64,000 nt of DNA from Cheilinus undulatus (GCF_018320785.1 NC_054876.1:6918207-6982206); one strand, 5' to 3'. Shown: positions 1 through 12,920, numbered from the stretch's first letter. Program-made: numbers and translations. Notes: generated by a model from the sequence alone, not told the origin.

Positions 1-861
1 TGCCAGATGGATGTGTTTCACAAATCCATCTGAAAGGGCAGAGGATTTGAAAAAAAACTTAGAGTGTGATTGGATGAACGTTCTGTCTGTCACATTTTTA
101 CGGGCCAATCAGAGCAACAAACCACGTGACATAGCCATGACCGAGGTGCGCGTGCGCAGCTACCAAGGAATAACGCTAACCATGGCGACTGTAGACGTGT
201 CAATACACGATTTTCGTTGTTTTTGAAAACAAAACAACTCACTGCTGTTCTTTGTTCTTCTTTTAACTAAGAAATGTTGTCAAGTTCTGATAAAACTGGT
301 GCTTTAGCAGCATCCACACTAATGTCTTACACCATAATTGCACTGGCCTCTTGTTGCTGCTTGCATACGTCACGACTCCGCCGCGCCTGAAAGTACTGCC
401 CCTCATCGCTGATTAGTCCTGTCACTTTCTAACTGGCCCCAAACAGTTCAGACAGGATCTTTGCAAGATGAATTTGCCAGTGAGAAACGTGGAAAGGGGC
501 GTATCCATCTGCTTTGCAAGGTTAGTGGGAAATGGCCACAGGCCGGATTCCAACCTGGGCCCGCGTGCACAGGGCCCATTTTAAATCACTTTGCCATCTG
601 CACTCCATCACGTATGTGTTTTAAGAAAGGAAAGCTTTCTTTCCATTTGCTGAAGGGAAAAGTTCACAACCCCCAGTACCTTCAAATGCAGGGACTCTCA
701 TAGATTCACATATACATTGTACAGTTGTGCATGTCTTGGAATTTAAACTTGGGTATTGTTCAGTAAAACCATGTGAAATGTGTAGTCATTTATGTTTTTA
801 AAAGTGCTATGCTATTGGTAAATCAGAGGATCTACATGAAAATATCTGTGTGCTTCTGCAG
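1..861. repeat. hnrnpl intron 5' of the first visible exon, holding a probable dispersed repeat
   Basis: No exon of hnrnpl is recognisable here. About 1-515 looks like one dispersed element. CAGATGGAT at 4-12 recurs in inverted orientation (ATCCATCTG) at 24-33 and 503-511. The stretch between has CCAAT-like and GC-rich patches unlike the AT-rich surroundings. The left boundary is cut by the window and no target duplication can be checked, so the superfamily is unknown. The remainder to 861 shows nothing I recognise beyond the polypyrimidine tract and AG at 860-861. Confidence 0.35.
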
Positions 862-3800
862 GATGTTCTCTACACCATCTGTAACAACTGTGGTCCAGTA
901 CAGAGGATTGTCATCTTCAGAAAGAATGGTGTTCAGGCCATGGTCGAATATCCTTTTTAAGATGGTAGAGCTACCTTTATAGTTAGTGATGCTACTTAAC
1001 CATGTTTCCTTGTAGTGTGGTCCTCAGATACTTTGGTGTAATAAGACCTCTCCTTAACTCAATGCTGCTACGTTTGATTCGGTGCAGAGCGCACAGAGGG
1101 CCAAAGCATCTCTGAATGGGGCAGACATCTATTCTGGCTGCTGCACCCTCAAAATCGAATATGCCAAGGTAAGTGTACGCCTGTATCTCATCAACCTTTG
1201 TACCCATTTACTAAGCATTAGAAGTTAATGAGGGGAAACTAGTTGTGATTTCTGTAACTCAATCCCCTTCACAGCCCACACGCCTTAATGTGTTCAAGAA
1301 TGACCAGGACACGTGGGACTACACCAACCCAAACCTCAGTGGCCAAGGTAACCTGCAGCCCCCTCTCCTTCCTTCCCCCTTTTTTCTTCCTCTCCTCCTT
1401 TCATGGCACTGTATGGGATGTTCAGGGTTCTCTGCCTCCGGGGGTATTGCCTTTGATCACACATGAATGTTCACCATGCTGCTCAGAGGCAGTATTCCTG
1501 CGATGCCTTCACAGCATTTTCTCGCCACACAGCAGGCTCAAAGTAAGGGCATGAGGAGCAACCTCAAGGGCAGCCGACCTCAAATGCAGGCTCATGCATG
1601 AAGCCAAATTCACCCGTCACAGAAGCACATATAGGCGCACCATACCTCACATATTGTAGGTTCACATTCCCTGTAGAGCATGTCACAGCTGCACAACTTC
1701 ACAGCTCATTCTTTCACACATAGTGGAGATTTTATTGAAGCTTAAAGCAGACAATGCACAAGCAAGCTGAGTAACTTGGTGTGACTACAAGGCACACTGA
1801 AAGTTAAAGGTCCCATGATGTTACATAACAAGTTTGCAATTCATTTTATATATTGACCTCTAATGGTGTTTTCACAGTACATGGTTTGATATCAACCATT
1901 TGAGGAGTATACTTAAAATGAAAGCCTGCAAAAACATCTTACCTATTAGTCTTTAGAATTTATTTCACTGACTTCCACTGAAGTTGGCCATGCAACATTT
2001 TTAAAGCTGTATTATTTCTTAAGTTAAGGAATGATAAAGAGAGGATAAAATAAAGAAGCTTCATCAGCAGAAACACAGTATTAAAGAGGGCTTCCAATAA
2101 CATTTGCTCAGTTTATATGTTAGGATTCCTACATTGTTCGTAGTAGTTTATAATGTATGTAATTGTTTAAAGTGATTTAGCTGAATATTGAAACCCTGTG
2201 TGTTTTTAATCCCTTGCTTTCGGGGCAAGACTCCTAGGATAACCAACATTTTCTCTCACATTTGAGGATGAAAATAGATCAGACATTGTCTTACTGGTCA
2301 CTGTTCCTGCTCTGTTGTTTGATTTGGCAACTACACAAACCAGATGCTAGCATAAAATTGATGGTATACAACAGATAAACATTGGTAACTGATGGCCCAT
2401 GTTTGTAAACAAGGCCTATATTGGATGCTGTTAAACTGTTGCATCACTACATCCCTAGTTTATAGTTAACACTGGTTTTACCAAGGGCTGTATTGTTTGC
2501 GGTGGGCTGCTCCTCTCATGAACAAGCAGACTCAATAGCCCTTTCCTCACTGTACATCGGCAACAACACCAAAAAAGCTCCACTGTCATTGCCCTACGAG
2601 ACAATCGTACTGATTTTGAATACTGGTGCCCCTGTCTGTTGAATCAGTGTTTGTTCAGTGCTGCAGAAGCATGAGACAACATAGTATAGCAAGAAACTCA
2701 CATAAGCACACAGGGCTGCTCTTTGCTATTGGGTATGCTCTTTGCCATAGCTTTCCCCCTGACTCTTTTTCGTACATAAGAAGTTGGCAGGACAGTAGGG
2801 TATGGCAGTATTTTCAATACGAAAATGTAAAGAAAGTGGTACATAGGCTGTTGAGGGTTATGCTTACATCTAACCACTCAACTGAAATTATGGGGAACCA
2901 TATTAAACACGTGCAAAGAGGAATGAAGGCTGGAGGAGCTAGCTGTTAACTTTAGCCACTCTCTACTTGCTAAACCAGCCTCTCTTCATATACCCACTGA
3001 CGAAATGACCCTGTGGTGAATTTGACTGTTTCTTCGCATCTCCTCCACTTTAGACTGGTCAGTTAAATCTGATCTAAGTGCACGTTTAGCCATATAGGTC
3101 CATGTGGGAATATCCCAAGTTTTAGGGTGTAATTGTCTGCTTTGAAACAGCAGTCTAAATTAGCCAAGTGGTGAAAACAGTTCAAAATCAAAACTTTAAT
3201 GCTCTTTTATGAGGCATCAGGGGCCGCATGCTGAGCTGCTTCTAAATTAAATCCTAGTTTTTGTAATACCATCGACATGTACAATTTTAAATTCAAACTT
3301 GGTTTTGTATCAACCTTTCTTTTTGTACAGTCAAATTTTACAATAAGGAAAAAATGACTTTTTAGTTAAATTATAGGCTATATGTTTTTCATACTGAAGA
3401 AGAGAAAAATCCAGGAGACAAACTTTTTTTTCATGGGACCTTTAACACAAAACATACTATACAAACACACGTACGGTGCCTTGACATTATTGAACTTTCG
3501 GAAATATATTTTGTGAGTAATTCTAAGAAAACTTTAGACTCATTGACAGACTGATTAAACACAGATTTTTAAAGAGTAACTAAATCCCAGAGTTTTGGCT
3601 GAGATACATTTTCCTGAAATTGATGGCTTTATGGACAGGGCTGGGAGAAGGGAGAAATAGGATGCCCAACTTCCATCTTAGTGGGATTACCATTAGCCAC
3701 ACTATCAAACCATCTATGCTGCTTTTGCAGATTCAGTTTTTTGCCATATTGCCATTTTCCACCTGGGGTAGATTGACCGTGAGCTACCTGAGTAAACTGA

Positions 3801-6800
3801 TGGTATATGCACCTGTTGAAGACACACATTCATAGTTTATTATTCTGTTTTTAATATAAATACAGTTTATTCGCAATCTTGGAGAAAAGACCTGCAACAA
3901 CCCACAATCCCAAATACTCAGCAACATCTGATTGGTGTAACCCACTGCTGCCTGAAATTTAGGCTATTGGCTGCTACTGCTGGATTTAATGGTTGTGGAA
4001 AAAGATGGCAGCAACTGTTTAGCCTTGTGGTGACAAAAGCTGACACCATGTGCATCACCAGCCACCAGATCAGCCAATGGAAAATATTCATTGTAGTAGC
4101 TGGGTTTCAACAAGTAGAGGGCAGTCCGTGCATATTTCTAGCATAAAATATTAAATCTTCATTCTCAAATGTTTAGATTTGGACCATAACTGAACCTCAA
4201 TAACCCAGTATTACTAATAAACACCAATATTCGAAGTTTTTTTTGGCTAAAAAGAGTGGTCTGGGGTTTTAGTTACTCTTTAAAAGTATTGATCACGTCA
4301 CTGAAATGTTGTGCTATAGCCTGATTGAGAAGACAACAGTGCAATGCATATTATTACAGATTTGCCTTGAATTCTTTGTGTTCAGCAGTAGAATATTGCT
4401 TTGATTTAGAAATCAAGTACAAAGAAATACTTAACTTTTGTGTATATGTAAAGAGGACGTGTTTTATTTACTTTCCAGACATACACTGTTAAATAATGCA
4501 GTTGTTTGTTTTGTACACAACAAGGACCACAACATGTATATTTCATACAGGTGTCAACATCTTTCTTGATACTCAAAGTTTGTGCTGCCTTACCATCCAG
4601 AGGTACTCCTTGTGTCCTCACTGTGCAAACTCATACAGGCTCACCTCAACCTCTATCAGACACAGTGGCTTCTACAGCTACAGTATGACAGCAACCACAG
4701 CCACAGCTAATGTAAACTGCTCTGTGGCACACATCGGACACAGTGGGGCAAAATACTGGAACACAACCTCAACTCAGTACTTCCTTATTCCAAGCCCATC
4801 ATCACCCCTACCTCCACCACCTGACATGGGACTCATTTCAGTTTGAGGGACAGAAATACTCCAAGGCCACTTGAACAGACATCTCGCATATCCACGTTGA
4901 TAGATTGATAGAAGCATCAACCACCAGCTCTTTACCAGTACAGCACATCTCATCTGCAGAGCTCCGAGGAGACACAACACATTGATGATGTGGGTGGGAG
5001 TCATGTGGGTGGTCGTTGTGGCCACGCCTCCTAGCCCTTGGAATGTGCCCGCCATAACACAACCACAGGGACCAACAGAGGAGTTTTCAGACACACTCAG
5101 CCTGACCAGGGAACAGACGACACCACATACTGGGGCAGTAAACAAAAAAGACGCCATGAAAACACCACGAGCTGAACATCCACGGCAATACACAGCTGAA
5201 CCGCCCATGACAGCACATCGTCACGCAGATATTCCAGATGACTTATTGTCAAACTACATGCTTTTTACTTTGCAAGTGGCCGACAGCCATTAAACCAAAT
5301 AAGCAAGCACCATGTGAGCGTCCATTTTTACATGAGAAGAAAATTCCATGGGGGGGCCTACGAAGACACAAGCATCAAACACCTTTCAAGCATACAAGCA
5401 CAGAGGCAAACAGATTAAACCCTTTTTTCTTAAGCTTTCTACATTTATGGACTCTGGTGTTCTGTATTTTCCTTACCTTACCTTCTTCCCCATTTCCCTC
5501 CTCTCTGTGCTGTTCTTATGTTTCTGCGTTGTTTCATTTTTCCTTTTTTTTTGCACTGGCCCATAGTGATGCCTTTAACGCCTCCCGTGTGATGCAGGTT
5601 TGGCTCAGTGTGTCTGTGGACAGACAGCCCACTCTCAAACGGTGCAAATGTCCTGCTTTGTGATCAGAGCACGGTAAGCTGGAAATGAGCCTCAAATAGC
5701 AACTTTGAAAACAAAGCGGCAGCAAGTCAAAAACCGAGCATGGATGTGTGGATGTACTTTTCTCTCTGGTGGTGGGGATTCAAAGAAAGAAGGAAGGAAG
5801 GAGGAAAAGACTGAAGGAGGAGAATGAGTTGAGGCTGGAATCAAGAGGTTGATGGGTAGCATCGTTGCTGAAGACTGCCCCCTACCTGCCCACTGTGTCC
5901 CATGCTCCATGTGTGGTGCTGTAAGTACTTTAGAGAAATGAATGAATCTCACCTGATGTTTAAAGGTTTTTCTCTGAAAATAAAACATGTTGGTTGATTT
6001 ATGTTGGAAATGTTGTATTTTTATAATGTAATATCATATAGACCTGCAGTAACACAAGCAAACAACAAACTACAGCCATGTTGTTGACAGATTAACTCCT
6101 TAATGTCCTGGTAATTTCTATATAACCACTCCTATGTGCTGTCTCTGGATATCAACGTGTACTTTAGAAAAATAAGAACCCTAGAAGTAAACTGCCTGCT
6201 TGTAAAAAAGTAACTGGAAACATACATACATGTCTTAGATAAAAGAATTCCCAGTTAAGACTGATCATTGCAGATAGATTATCTTCTGGTCAGTAAGCAT
6301 ATTACTGTGGCTCTATCTTTAAACAGTTTCCTGTGGAACATTTGGTCTGGCATCTTTTTTCATCTTTTTTTTTTAATCAACATAAACCATATGGCAAAAA
6401 ATTACTGTTCTACCCTTTATTTCATTTAGAGATGTATTAATATAGCTTAAGACTCAATATATTGCCATGCCCTAATTGATAATTAGCAATTTTCCTGAGA
6501 ATTAGTGATATTTGGGTTTTAATGCTGGTTTTTATTGGTTTTGCTGGTTCAACATTTGTTCACAGTTCAAAAATGGCTTCAAAAGAAGCATTTGTACCCT
6601 GGGATGATGCTTTAAAATGTCTTAAATATCCACAGGGTTAAAAAAAATTTAAGTGTATTAATCAATTGAACTAAACTTGAGGTTTAACCAAAAAAGTCTT
6701 AAATGTAACAATAAAAGGTTTGCAGTGTTTTTTTTTGTTTGTTTGTTTTATAGTTTGTTTTAGGCTTTTAAATTATTAGAATTTAGAATTAAAAAAACAT

Positions 6801-9800
6801 TGTAAGTATCCCAAAATGTGCAATTATACCTTGATTTCTTTTTTCTTAAACTCAAGTGTATGCTGCTCTACTCTAATGCTTTAACACCAGTGCAAAACTC
6901 TGATAAAGGTGCTTTTAGATCAGGGATGGGCAACTTTGGTTACCAAGAGTGCCACATTAATTTTCTTGTCAATGCCAAAGGGCCAAATTGTCAGATATTC
7001 TTAATTTTACCAATTGTAATTACTAATAATTAGGTGAAAGGAAGAATATGTTGCTGTTCTGATCATTTATAATACCCCCATATAGTTTTGAACTTTAGTG
7101 CAAATAGAAAATAGCTGCTCTTTGAATGCAGTGAACATGATAGTTGCTTGTTCATATTTATTTTTTGCTTGCGACATTAATTTTTGGAGAACAGTATTTC
7201 TGTAGAGCAGTGGGGATCCTAATTCCCAAGGAGAAGGAGTTCTCTGGTCTGAGCCAGTTTAGTACCATCTCACTCCTGAAATTGGGGGGGAATATTTTCT
7301 AGTATCATGCCAAAGAGGTTGTCTAGTTATGTAGAGGTTAGTAACCTAACAGACACAACAGTGCAAAAAGCAGGGATCCAGGGTTTTGCCGGGTGAATAG
7401 AAAACACAAGCATTAAACAGGGATTTTCACGCATCTCTGGGAGATGTTCACTGAGCACCAGTCCTTTCTGTAGGGCACAAGTACTGTGTCTTGTGTTTAT
7501 TCAGAAGACTTTTTTTTTTATCAAATGCATTTAAAATTTTACAGAAATATTTACAGCCAGTTATATATTCTAATTTCTGTCAGCCAACTAAACACATACC
7601 AGTAATCAAAGATTATCAGAGAAAAGTTTCTATATCCATGTATTTTGAAGGTTTTTGCTGTTATCTTCCCATTTATTGTTAGTGATATTTAAAATTACCT
7701 ATGGGGGCCACAATAAGTGAGGTGCAGGGCCGCTTGTGGCCCCTGGGCAGCCAGTTGCCCACCCCGTTGTAGATCGTGGTATAACTACTACAAATCTTAC
7801 ATAATGAGGCTTTGTTGTATATTTTCTTCTTAGAAATTGCATACATATTTTTATTATTTTACACATATTAGCCATGATGCTTGTCATTTAAGTCACCATT
7901 GGTCGTTGGTGGCCAACTACTTGAGTTCCAGTTTCAAATGTGTGTTCTCTCCCTCTCACCAAAACAGCTCCCACTAATATTTAAGTGAGGAGCAGAGGGA
8001 GCCATGACATTTTCTCTGATTACTTGAAAAAGTGAGAGAGCGAAAGAAGATGGGAGAGATGCAATCTCAGTGTTACATTTTAGCCACAGGTAGACTGCTT
8101 TATTTCACATCTGAATAAAAGGAGTCGACCTAGTCATCATGACGTCACCTTTTGATTTGTGGACTCCAGTTTGGTGTGTCTGCAGTCAATGACTTGTACT
8201 TCAAAACCAAAGGTGGCTAATAGTTTAGAGGATTCAGCAGCAGAGAAGGAAGTGCTATGTCATCAACTAATGATGGCTTATACCATATAACTGATGCAAA
8301 AGGAGCACACTTGATTACTGTTAAAATTAAAACCTTGCTCTATAAACTGTCTTTTGGTTCACTAAGGTGTTGGACAAGATATTCGCCACAGAATTGTGCA
8401 AATAATGTAATTCATAAGGTAATAATGCCCTAAGGCATTGAGGGGTATGATTTGCAGATGTCATGTTTAAAAAATAGAGGCTTAAATTAAGAGATTAATC
8501 CGTAATAAATCTAAGAATATGTAGGCCGGTTCAGAGACTGATGGTGTTGTTGCCCCCTGCTGGACATAAAGAATGTATTTTAAAGGCAGCTATGCTGCAT
8601 TCACTTCGTGTATGAGTCCTTGTAGTCCTTCAGTTGTTTTTCACATCATTAATACCGCTTGGATAAATAGATGGATAACTAAAGATTATGGATAAAAAAA
8701 ATCCATACATTTCTGTAACAGCAGTTAAACATGTTTCATAACTCTAAACAACAGAAAAACATTGTTTTTTCTTGCAGTGAGAGATACGTTTCAGTTTTCG
8801 TGATGTTTTTTTTTTCTAGCAGGCTACTGTAGTCCTTGAGCAAACTTTACTGGTTGATATTTTAACAATAATGGTGTAGACCTGTCATTAACACTACAGC
8901 ACTCAGTGATTTGGTTGTCTGTTTTTGTCAGGGCTGCATCATCTTGGGTTAGTTTAATTTGAGGTGTTTGAAAATGCAACAACACAAACATTTAATGTTG
9001 CTGACCTACCTTCCACGGTGTAATCTAGAGTACTGGTAATGCCTGATGTTGTTAAACTCCTGATGTTACTCCTTTGTCTTCTCCTGGTGTCAATAAAACT
9101 TGTTTAGACTGTGCTTACAGCGCATAGCACTGATGAATATTTTCTCCTGAATGTCTCAGCTCAGTATGATTGCCTAGAATTTTAAGTATTGTATTAATGC
9201 AGTGTTGACAACTGTACACTTTTTAAATATGGATTTGTGTACCTGCACAGATGCTGATGGTGAAGGCAATTGGAACAATTCACAAGGTGTGTGCGTGTGT
9301 GTTTGTACTAGGATGGCTAATGTCAGAGGTCTTCTAAAACATATTTGAAAGCAAAGTCATTAAAAAATCTCCATTATGTCGTATATTTATCAAATAGAGC
9401 CTGCAGACTGATTTAACACTGAAGATGTCATCAGGCCTCTCTGTTGCATGTCGTTCACAAGCTTGTTCTTTAGCACATAGTTCCACTATGAAGTGATTGT
9501 TTGGTAACTGGAGCACAGAAACTGTTTGAAAGTTAACGATTATTTTCCATTTCAGATCCTAATGCCAACCCCAACAAACGCCAGAGGCAGCCTGCTCTGC
9601 TGGGAGACCACCCACCAGATTACGGTAAATATTTGAACCCATTAGTCTGACCCACAGAAGAATGAACAGCAAAGACCTATAATATCTTTACTCCTGGTGT
9701 TTTTCATATATTAAGGTGGCCCTCAGGGAGGTTATCACGGCTACAATGATGACAGCTATGGCCCTCCTCCTCCCCACCGCATGGGGCCAGGTATGGGAGG

Positions 9801-11574
9801 GCGTGGTCGTGGTAGCACACGCTATGGCCCTGGATATGGACCACCACCCCCAGAGTACGGCCCTCATGCTGACTCACCGGTTCTGATGGTTTATGGCCTG
9901 GAGCCCTCGAAGATCAACGCTGACAAGGTCTTCAACATCTTCTGTCTGTACGGAAACGTGGAGCGGGTGAGTGGACTGATGCTAGCCAGATATGAGCCAT
10001 CAGTGAAAGGTGCTGCATACCTGCTGAATTTCATTTACAATGGTGATCCGCTTAATCTTTGTCCGGCAGTTCACTTATCTTAGACAGCTACACTCCAGCA
10101 TTGCTTTTCTCAGCCATAGACACCGGAGATCATGTTGATCAATGGCTAGAAGCATCAATTCAAATCCATTGATTACAATTTTTTAATAGAAAATCAGCCA
10201 GTAATAGTTACATTTTCAATTACTTGGGTTCTATCAAGCTTTTCCTCAATGACTTGGGGCTTAAAGCCCAGCAGGCCCACACATTAGCCCATATTGTACA
10301 ACTGAAAAGATTAGATCAGGGTGTCTGCTTTAATGATGTTACGTATAATGATTACTAGCCTTCAGAGACAGTCAACACTGTCTGTATACCTGACAGGTAG
10401 TGTATGTGTGGTTAAGTACTCAGAATGCTATCAGTTGAATACGTATATTTAAAACAAATAAGGGAACAAAAAGGCAGATTAAAATAGGTGCAGTCAAAGA
10501 AAAGTTATTTAGTGCTCTTACTGCTGTTCATGAGCTGAATGTTTCTCCTGGTTCAGGTTAAGTTTATGAAGAGTAAACCTGGAGCAGCGATGGTGGAGAT
10601 GGGAGACTGTTACTCTGTGGACAGAGCCATTACTCATCTCAACAACAACTTCCTTTTTGGACAGAAACTCAATGTTTGGTAAGTGAAGTTTTTTACAGTC
10701 TTAAAACTTAAGTATGGTTTTGAAAGGAAAACCGGGCAGAGTGCAGGATCAGACATTAAAACTCAAGACCCCCGTCTCTTCCCTCTGCAGTGTGTCCAAG
10801 CAGCAGGCCATCGTCCCAGGACAGTGCTACCAGTTAGAGGACAACACCAGCAGCTTCAAAGATTTCCATGGATCCCGCAACAACCGTTTCACCTCCCCGG
10901 AGCAGGCCGCCAAGAACAGAATCCAGCATCCCAGCAACGTCCTTCACTTCTTCAACGCACAGCCCGACATCTCAACAGAGATCTTCAACCAGGTGAGAAG
11001 ATCCAGAAGGCTCTGTCTGCAGTTTGGATTCCTCTGAAATGACCTGAAACCCTTACTAAGATGCGTCCCTTCTTGCTTCCAGGTCTGTGATGAACTGGGA
11101 ATAAAGAAACCAGAAAGTGTGAAACTTTTCACTGGAAAGAGTGAGTGATTTTATTTACATGCTGGTATATTGTTAATGATGATCAAGTATGCATTTTTTC
11201 ATATTTTTATCATTTCAGATTCACTGTTGTTTTATCTAAACGTGTAATTTATTCAGTAAAGTTTGATCTATGATGTAAATCCAGAGTTATTTGTTTGCCA
11301 CCAAAGGTGAGCGAAGTTCATCTGGTCTTTTGGAGTGGGAATCCATCAACGATGCCATGGAAGCTCTTGCCATGATGAACCATTACCAGATGAAAAACCC
11401 CAGTGAGTCTTTATGTCATTATAATAACATACCAGTAATGCATTCTTTAATTTTAGTGTGTTTCAAAGCTTTCATCATGCCTTTTACCTTTAAGATAAAT
11501 GTTTTTGTGTTTCAGGTGGGCCTTACCCATACACACTGAAGCTGTGTTTCTCTACTACACACCATGCCAACTAA
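862..11574 (+). CDS. hnrnpl: Heterogeneous nuclear ribonucleoprotein L, 5'-truncated by the window (ten exons)
   Basis: Nuclear RNA-binding protein of the PTB/hnRNP L family that binds CA-rich RNA and controls alternative splicing. Coding exons: 862-947, 1072-1168, 1275-1347, 9556-9624, 9716-9966, 10557-10678, 10791-10992, 11083-11140, 11307-11402, 11516-11574. All phases join, giving about 370 codons. The first two exons hold most of RRM2 (starting DVLYTIC, then FDSVQSAQRAKASLNGADIY). A Gly/Tyr/Pro-rich linker follows in exon 9716. RRM3 begins PVLMVYGLEPSK and RRM4 begins RIQHPSNVLHFFNA; the protein ends LKLCFSTTHHAN. RRM1 and the preceding exon were not found in 1-861, so that intron is at least 861 bases long and starts outside. 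Intron 1 is AT-AC, the others GT-AG. The linker and C-terminus fit hnRNP L better than hnRNP L-like. I cannot separate hnrnpl from a fish duplicate (hnrnpl2). Confidence 0.95.
948..1071 (+). other. hnrnpl: AT-AC (U12-type, minor spliceosome) intron in hnrnpl
   Basis: This 124-base intron begins ATATCCTTTT directly after exon sequence gtcga and ends in AC at 1070-1071. The only join that restores the hnRNP L reading frame is GA+G (Glu) followed by TTT GAT TCG, giving VEFDSV. No GT donor fits here. TCCTTAAC at 1051-1058 matches the U12 branch-site consensus, and its adenosines lie about 14 bases from the acceptor, the usual distance. These three signals together define a minor-class intron. Confidence 0.93.
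1808..3441. mobile_element. DNA element with TTAA-flanked inverted repeats, piggyBac-like ends
   Basis: AGGTCCCATGA at the left end is mirrored exactly by TCATGGGACCT at the right end. Both ends are bordered by TTAA (1804-1807 and 3442-3445), the target duplicated by piggyBac elements. The interior of about 1.6 kb is AT-rich. It has one open frame at 2626-2949 that resembles no transposase I know. This is most likely a non-autonomous element in the large hnrnpl intron. The superfamily call rests only on the TTAA borders. Confidence 0.5.
3571..4282. mobile_element. MITE-like element with about 20-bp terminal inverted repeats
   Basis: The left end AAAGAGTAACTAAATCCCAG is matched in inverse at the right end, CTGGGGTTTTAGTTACTCTT at 4261-4280, with one mismatch in the inner part. 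The length is about 0.7 kb with no coding capacity. No clear target duplication was found, so the superfamily is open. It lies in the hnrnpl intron 1348-9555. Confidence 0.5.
4283..6912. other. hnrnpl intron sequence with nothing recognised
   Basis: This is part of the 8.2-kb intron 1348-9555. Several overlapping open frames occur on both strands around 4500-5660, but none shows a known domain and splice sites do not link them to hnrnpl. The 5440-5560 stretch is pyrimidine-rich and 6340-6800 is AT-rich with T runs. I see no gene here. Confidence 0.5.
6921..7766. mobile_element. hAT-like non-autonomous element with near-perfect 8-bp target duplication
   Basis: The left end CAGGGATGGGCAACT is the inverse of the right end AGTTGCCCACCCCG, allowing for one missing base. 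This CAG-GGTGGGCAAC terminus is typical of vertebrate hAT elements. Flanks are TTTTAGAT (6913-6920) and TTGTAGAT (7767-7774), seven of eight bases matching. The interior is AT-rich and non-coding. It lies in the hnrnpl intron. Confidence 0.65.
7775..9555. other. hnrnpl intron sequence with nothing recognised
   Basis: No exon, RNA gene or complete mobile element is recognised between the hAT-like element and the exon at 9556. A short GT-rich run sits at about 9285-9310. Because hnRNP L binds CA repeats in RNA, it would matter only on the opposite strand, so no regulatory meaning is claimed. Confidence 0.5.
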
Positions 11575-12000
11575 ATCTGCTCTCCTCAAACTCTTTGTAA
11601 CATTTAGTGTCTTTGCATAGAGTATCCTGTTGTTCTGTTGTCACGTCCCATTCAAACTTTGAATCAGTATTGACATGAACTAGGATTGATGTTCAGATTA
11701 TGTTCCTTAAAAACAATGAATTTATACGCTTAATTTTACCTTGATCATGTTTTAATCTGATTGTTTTTTTTAATTTTGTGTTCACAACTCTAGATTTAAA
11801 CTTGAAGAACATTTCAATGTGGACCTCAGTTTTTGTTTCTTAAATCAAGTGAACAGTAAAGTCACTGCTGGTGTAACCAGGCTGCACATCCTCAGAGGTG
11901 TTTGTTTTTCACTCCTGACCAGGACACGTCCATGTCCATGAGCAAATAAAATCCATTTATTGTCATGTTGTTCCAGAGATGAAGAGCTGTAGTTTTCTGT
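11575..12000 (+). other. hnrnpl: hnrnpl 3' UTR with AATAAA signal
   Basis: Sequence after the TAA at 11572-11574 is AT-rich with no coding signal. A canonical AATAAA lies at 11945-11950, about 370 bases after the stop, followed within 30 bases by a TTGT-rich tract that could be the downstream element. The transcript most likely ends near 11965-11975. Later AT-rich sites could give longer forms. Confidence 0.6.
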
Positions 12001-12406
12001 AAAGAAGATTCAAACTGACGCTTCTGTGTTTGTACTGAACTGTTTTTGTTGATGCCCTGACTAAAGAATCATAACATGACAATTAAATGATGACCCACAT
12101 GTGAGAGATAATTCTCTGGACGTTTTCAGACACAATCCAAATTTAATGTTCATTTGTTCCCTTTTTTTTTTTAGTAAATGATATGGTGATGATTACTCTG
12201 GCTGGATTTACTCTGTTGTCTCAAGATTCTGTTTGTGCTCCACAGAATACCTTAGCTTGGTTCAGACACAAACCTCTGCATATGTAGCACCTGTAATAAC
12301 ATGTTCTCAGAGCTAATCCTCATCCTTTCAACAGTTTTAGTTTTGACAGCTGTTTTAAGTCTTAGTTTTAAGATTAAAATGTTCATTAATTTTAGTCACA
12401 CTTCAG

Positions 12407-12912
12407 CAGTGTTAATTTTGTTGACTAATTATTTTCGTTATAGTTTTTGCTGATAGTCTTTTTTCCCCCTGATGAAAACGAGACAGTAACCAATAAAAAC
12501 AAGTGCACATAGACAAAAACTAAAACGAAATTAATCGACACTTCAGTCCACAAATAAAAACGAGACGAAAATGTTTGAGAGACTTTATCCGATCAGACCT
12601 AATTTCGCCATGTAGAAAGTAGGGGCAAGTTAGGCATATATCCAATCACATCTACTTTGGCTGTTTGGAAAGATGGGATGAGATGCGGGGGAGATCCAAT
12701 CACAACTGCTTTTGCTGCGTGGTGGCGGGGTAAGTTGGGGAGAGATCCAATCAGTCGACTAAATTTACTGTAAATTTTGTCGAATAAAATGTTTGGAAAT
12801 TTTGTCAACTTAAACAATTTAGATGACTAAATTATGACTAAAACTAAAAGATATTTTTGGCAAAAGACTGTAATTAACACTAAATTAAAAAGTGCGATCA
12901 AAATTAACACTG
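12407..12912. mobile_element. hAT-type MITE with perfect 8-bp target duplication
   Basis: The element begins CAGTGTTAATTTTG and ends CAAAATTAACACTG, an exact 14-base inverted repeat. CACTTCAG occurs directly on both sides (12399-12406 and 12913-12920), a perfect 8-bp target duplication as made by hAT transposases. The interior of about 0.5 kb is AT-rich with repeated ACTAAAACTAAAA-type runs and no transposase. Relatives occur at 40746-41184 and, in pieces, around 34.8-35.3 kb. Confidence 0.85.
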
Positions 12913-12920
12913 CACTTCAG

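Noticed and set aside
2626..2949. 107-codon open frame in the first large hnrnpl intron
   Set aside because: It lies inside a TTAA-bounded repeat and has no family resemblance or splice sites in phase with hnrnpl.
4496..5663. Cluster of open frames on both strands in the hnrnpl intron
   Set aside because: There are no domains, conserved motifs or plausible splice links, and overlapping frames of similar length on both strands suggest chance.
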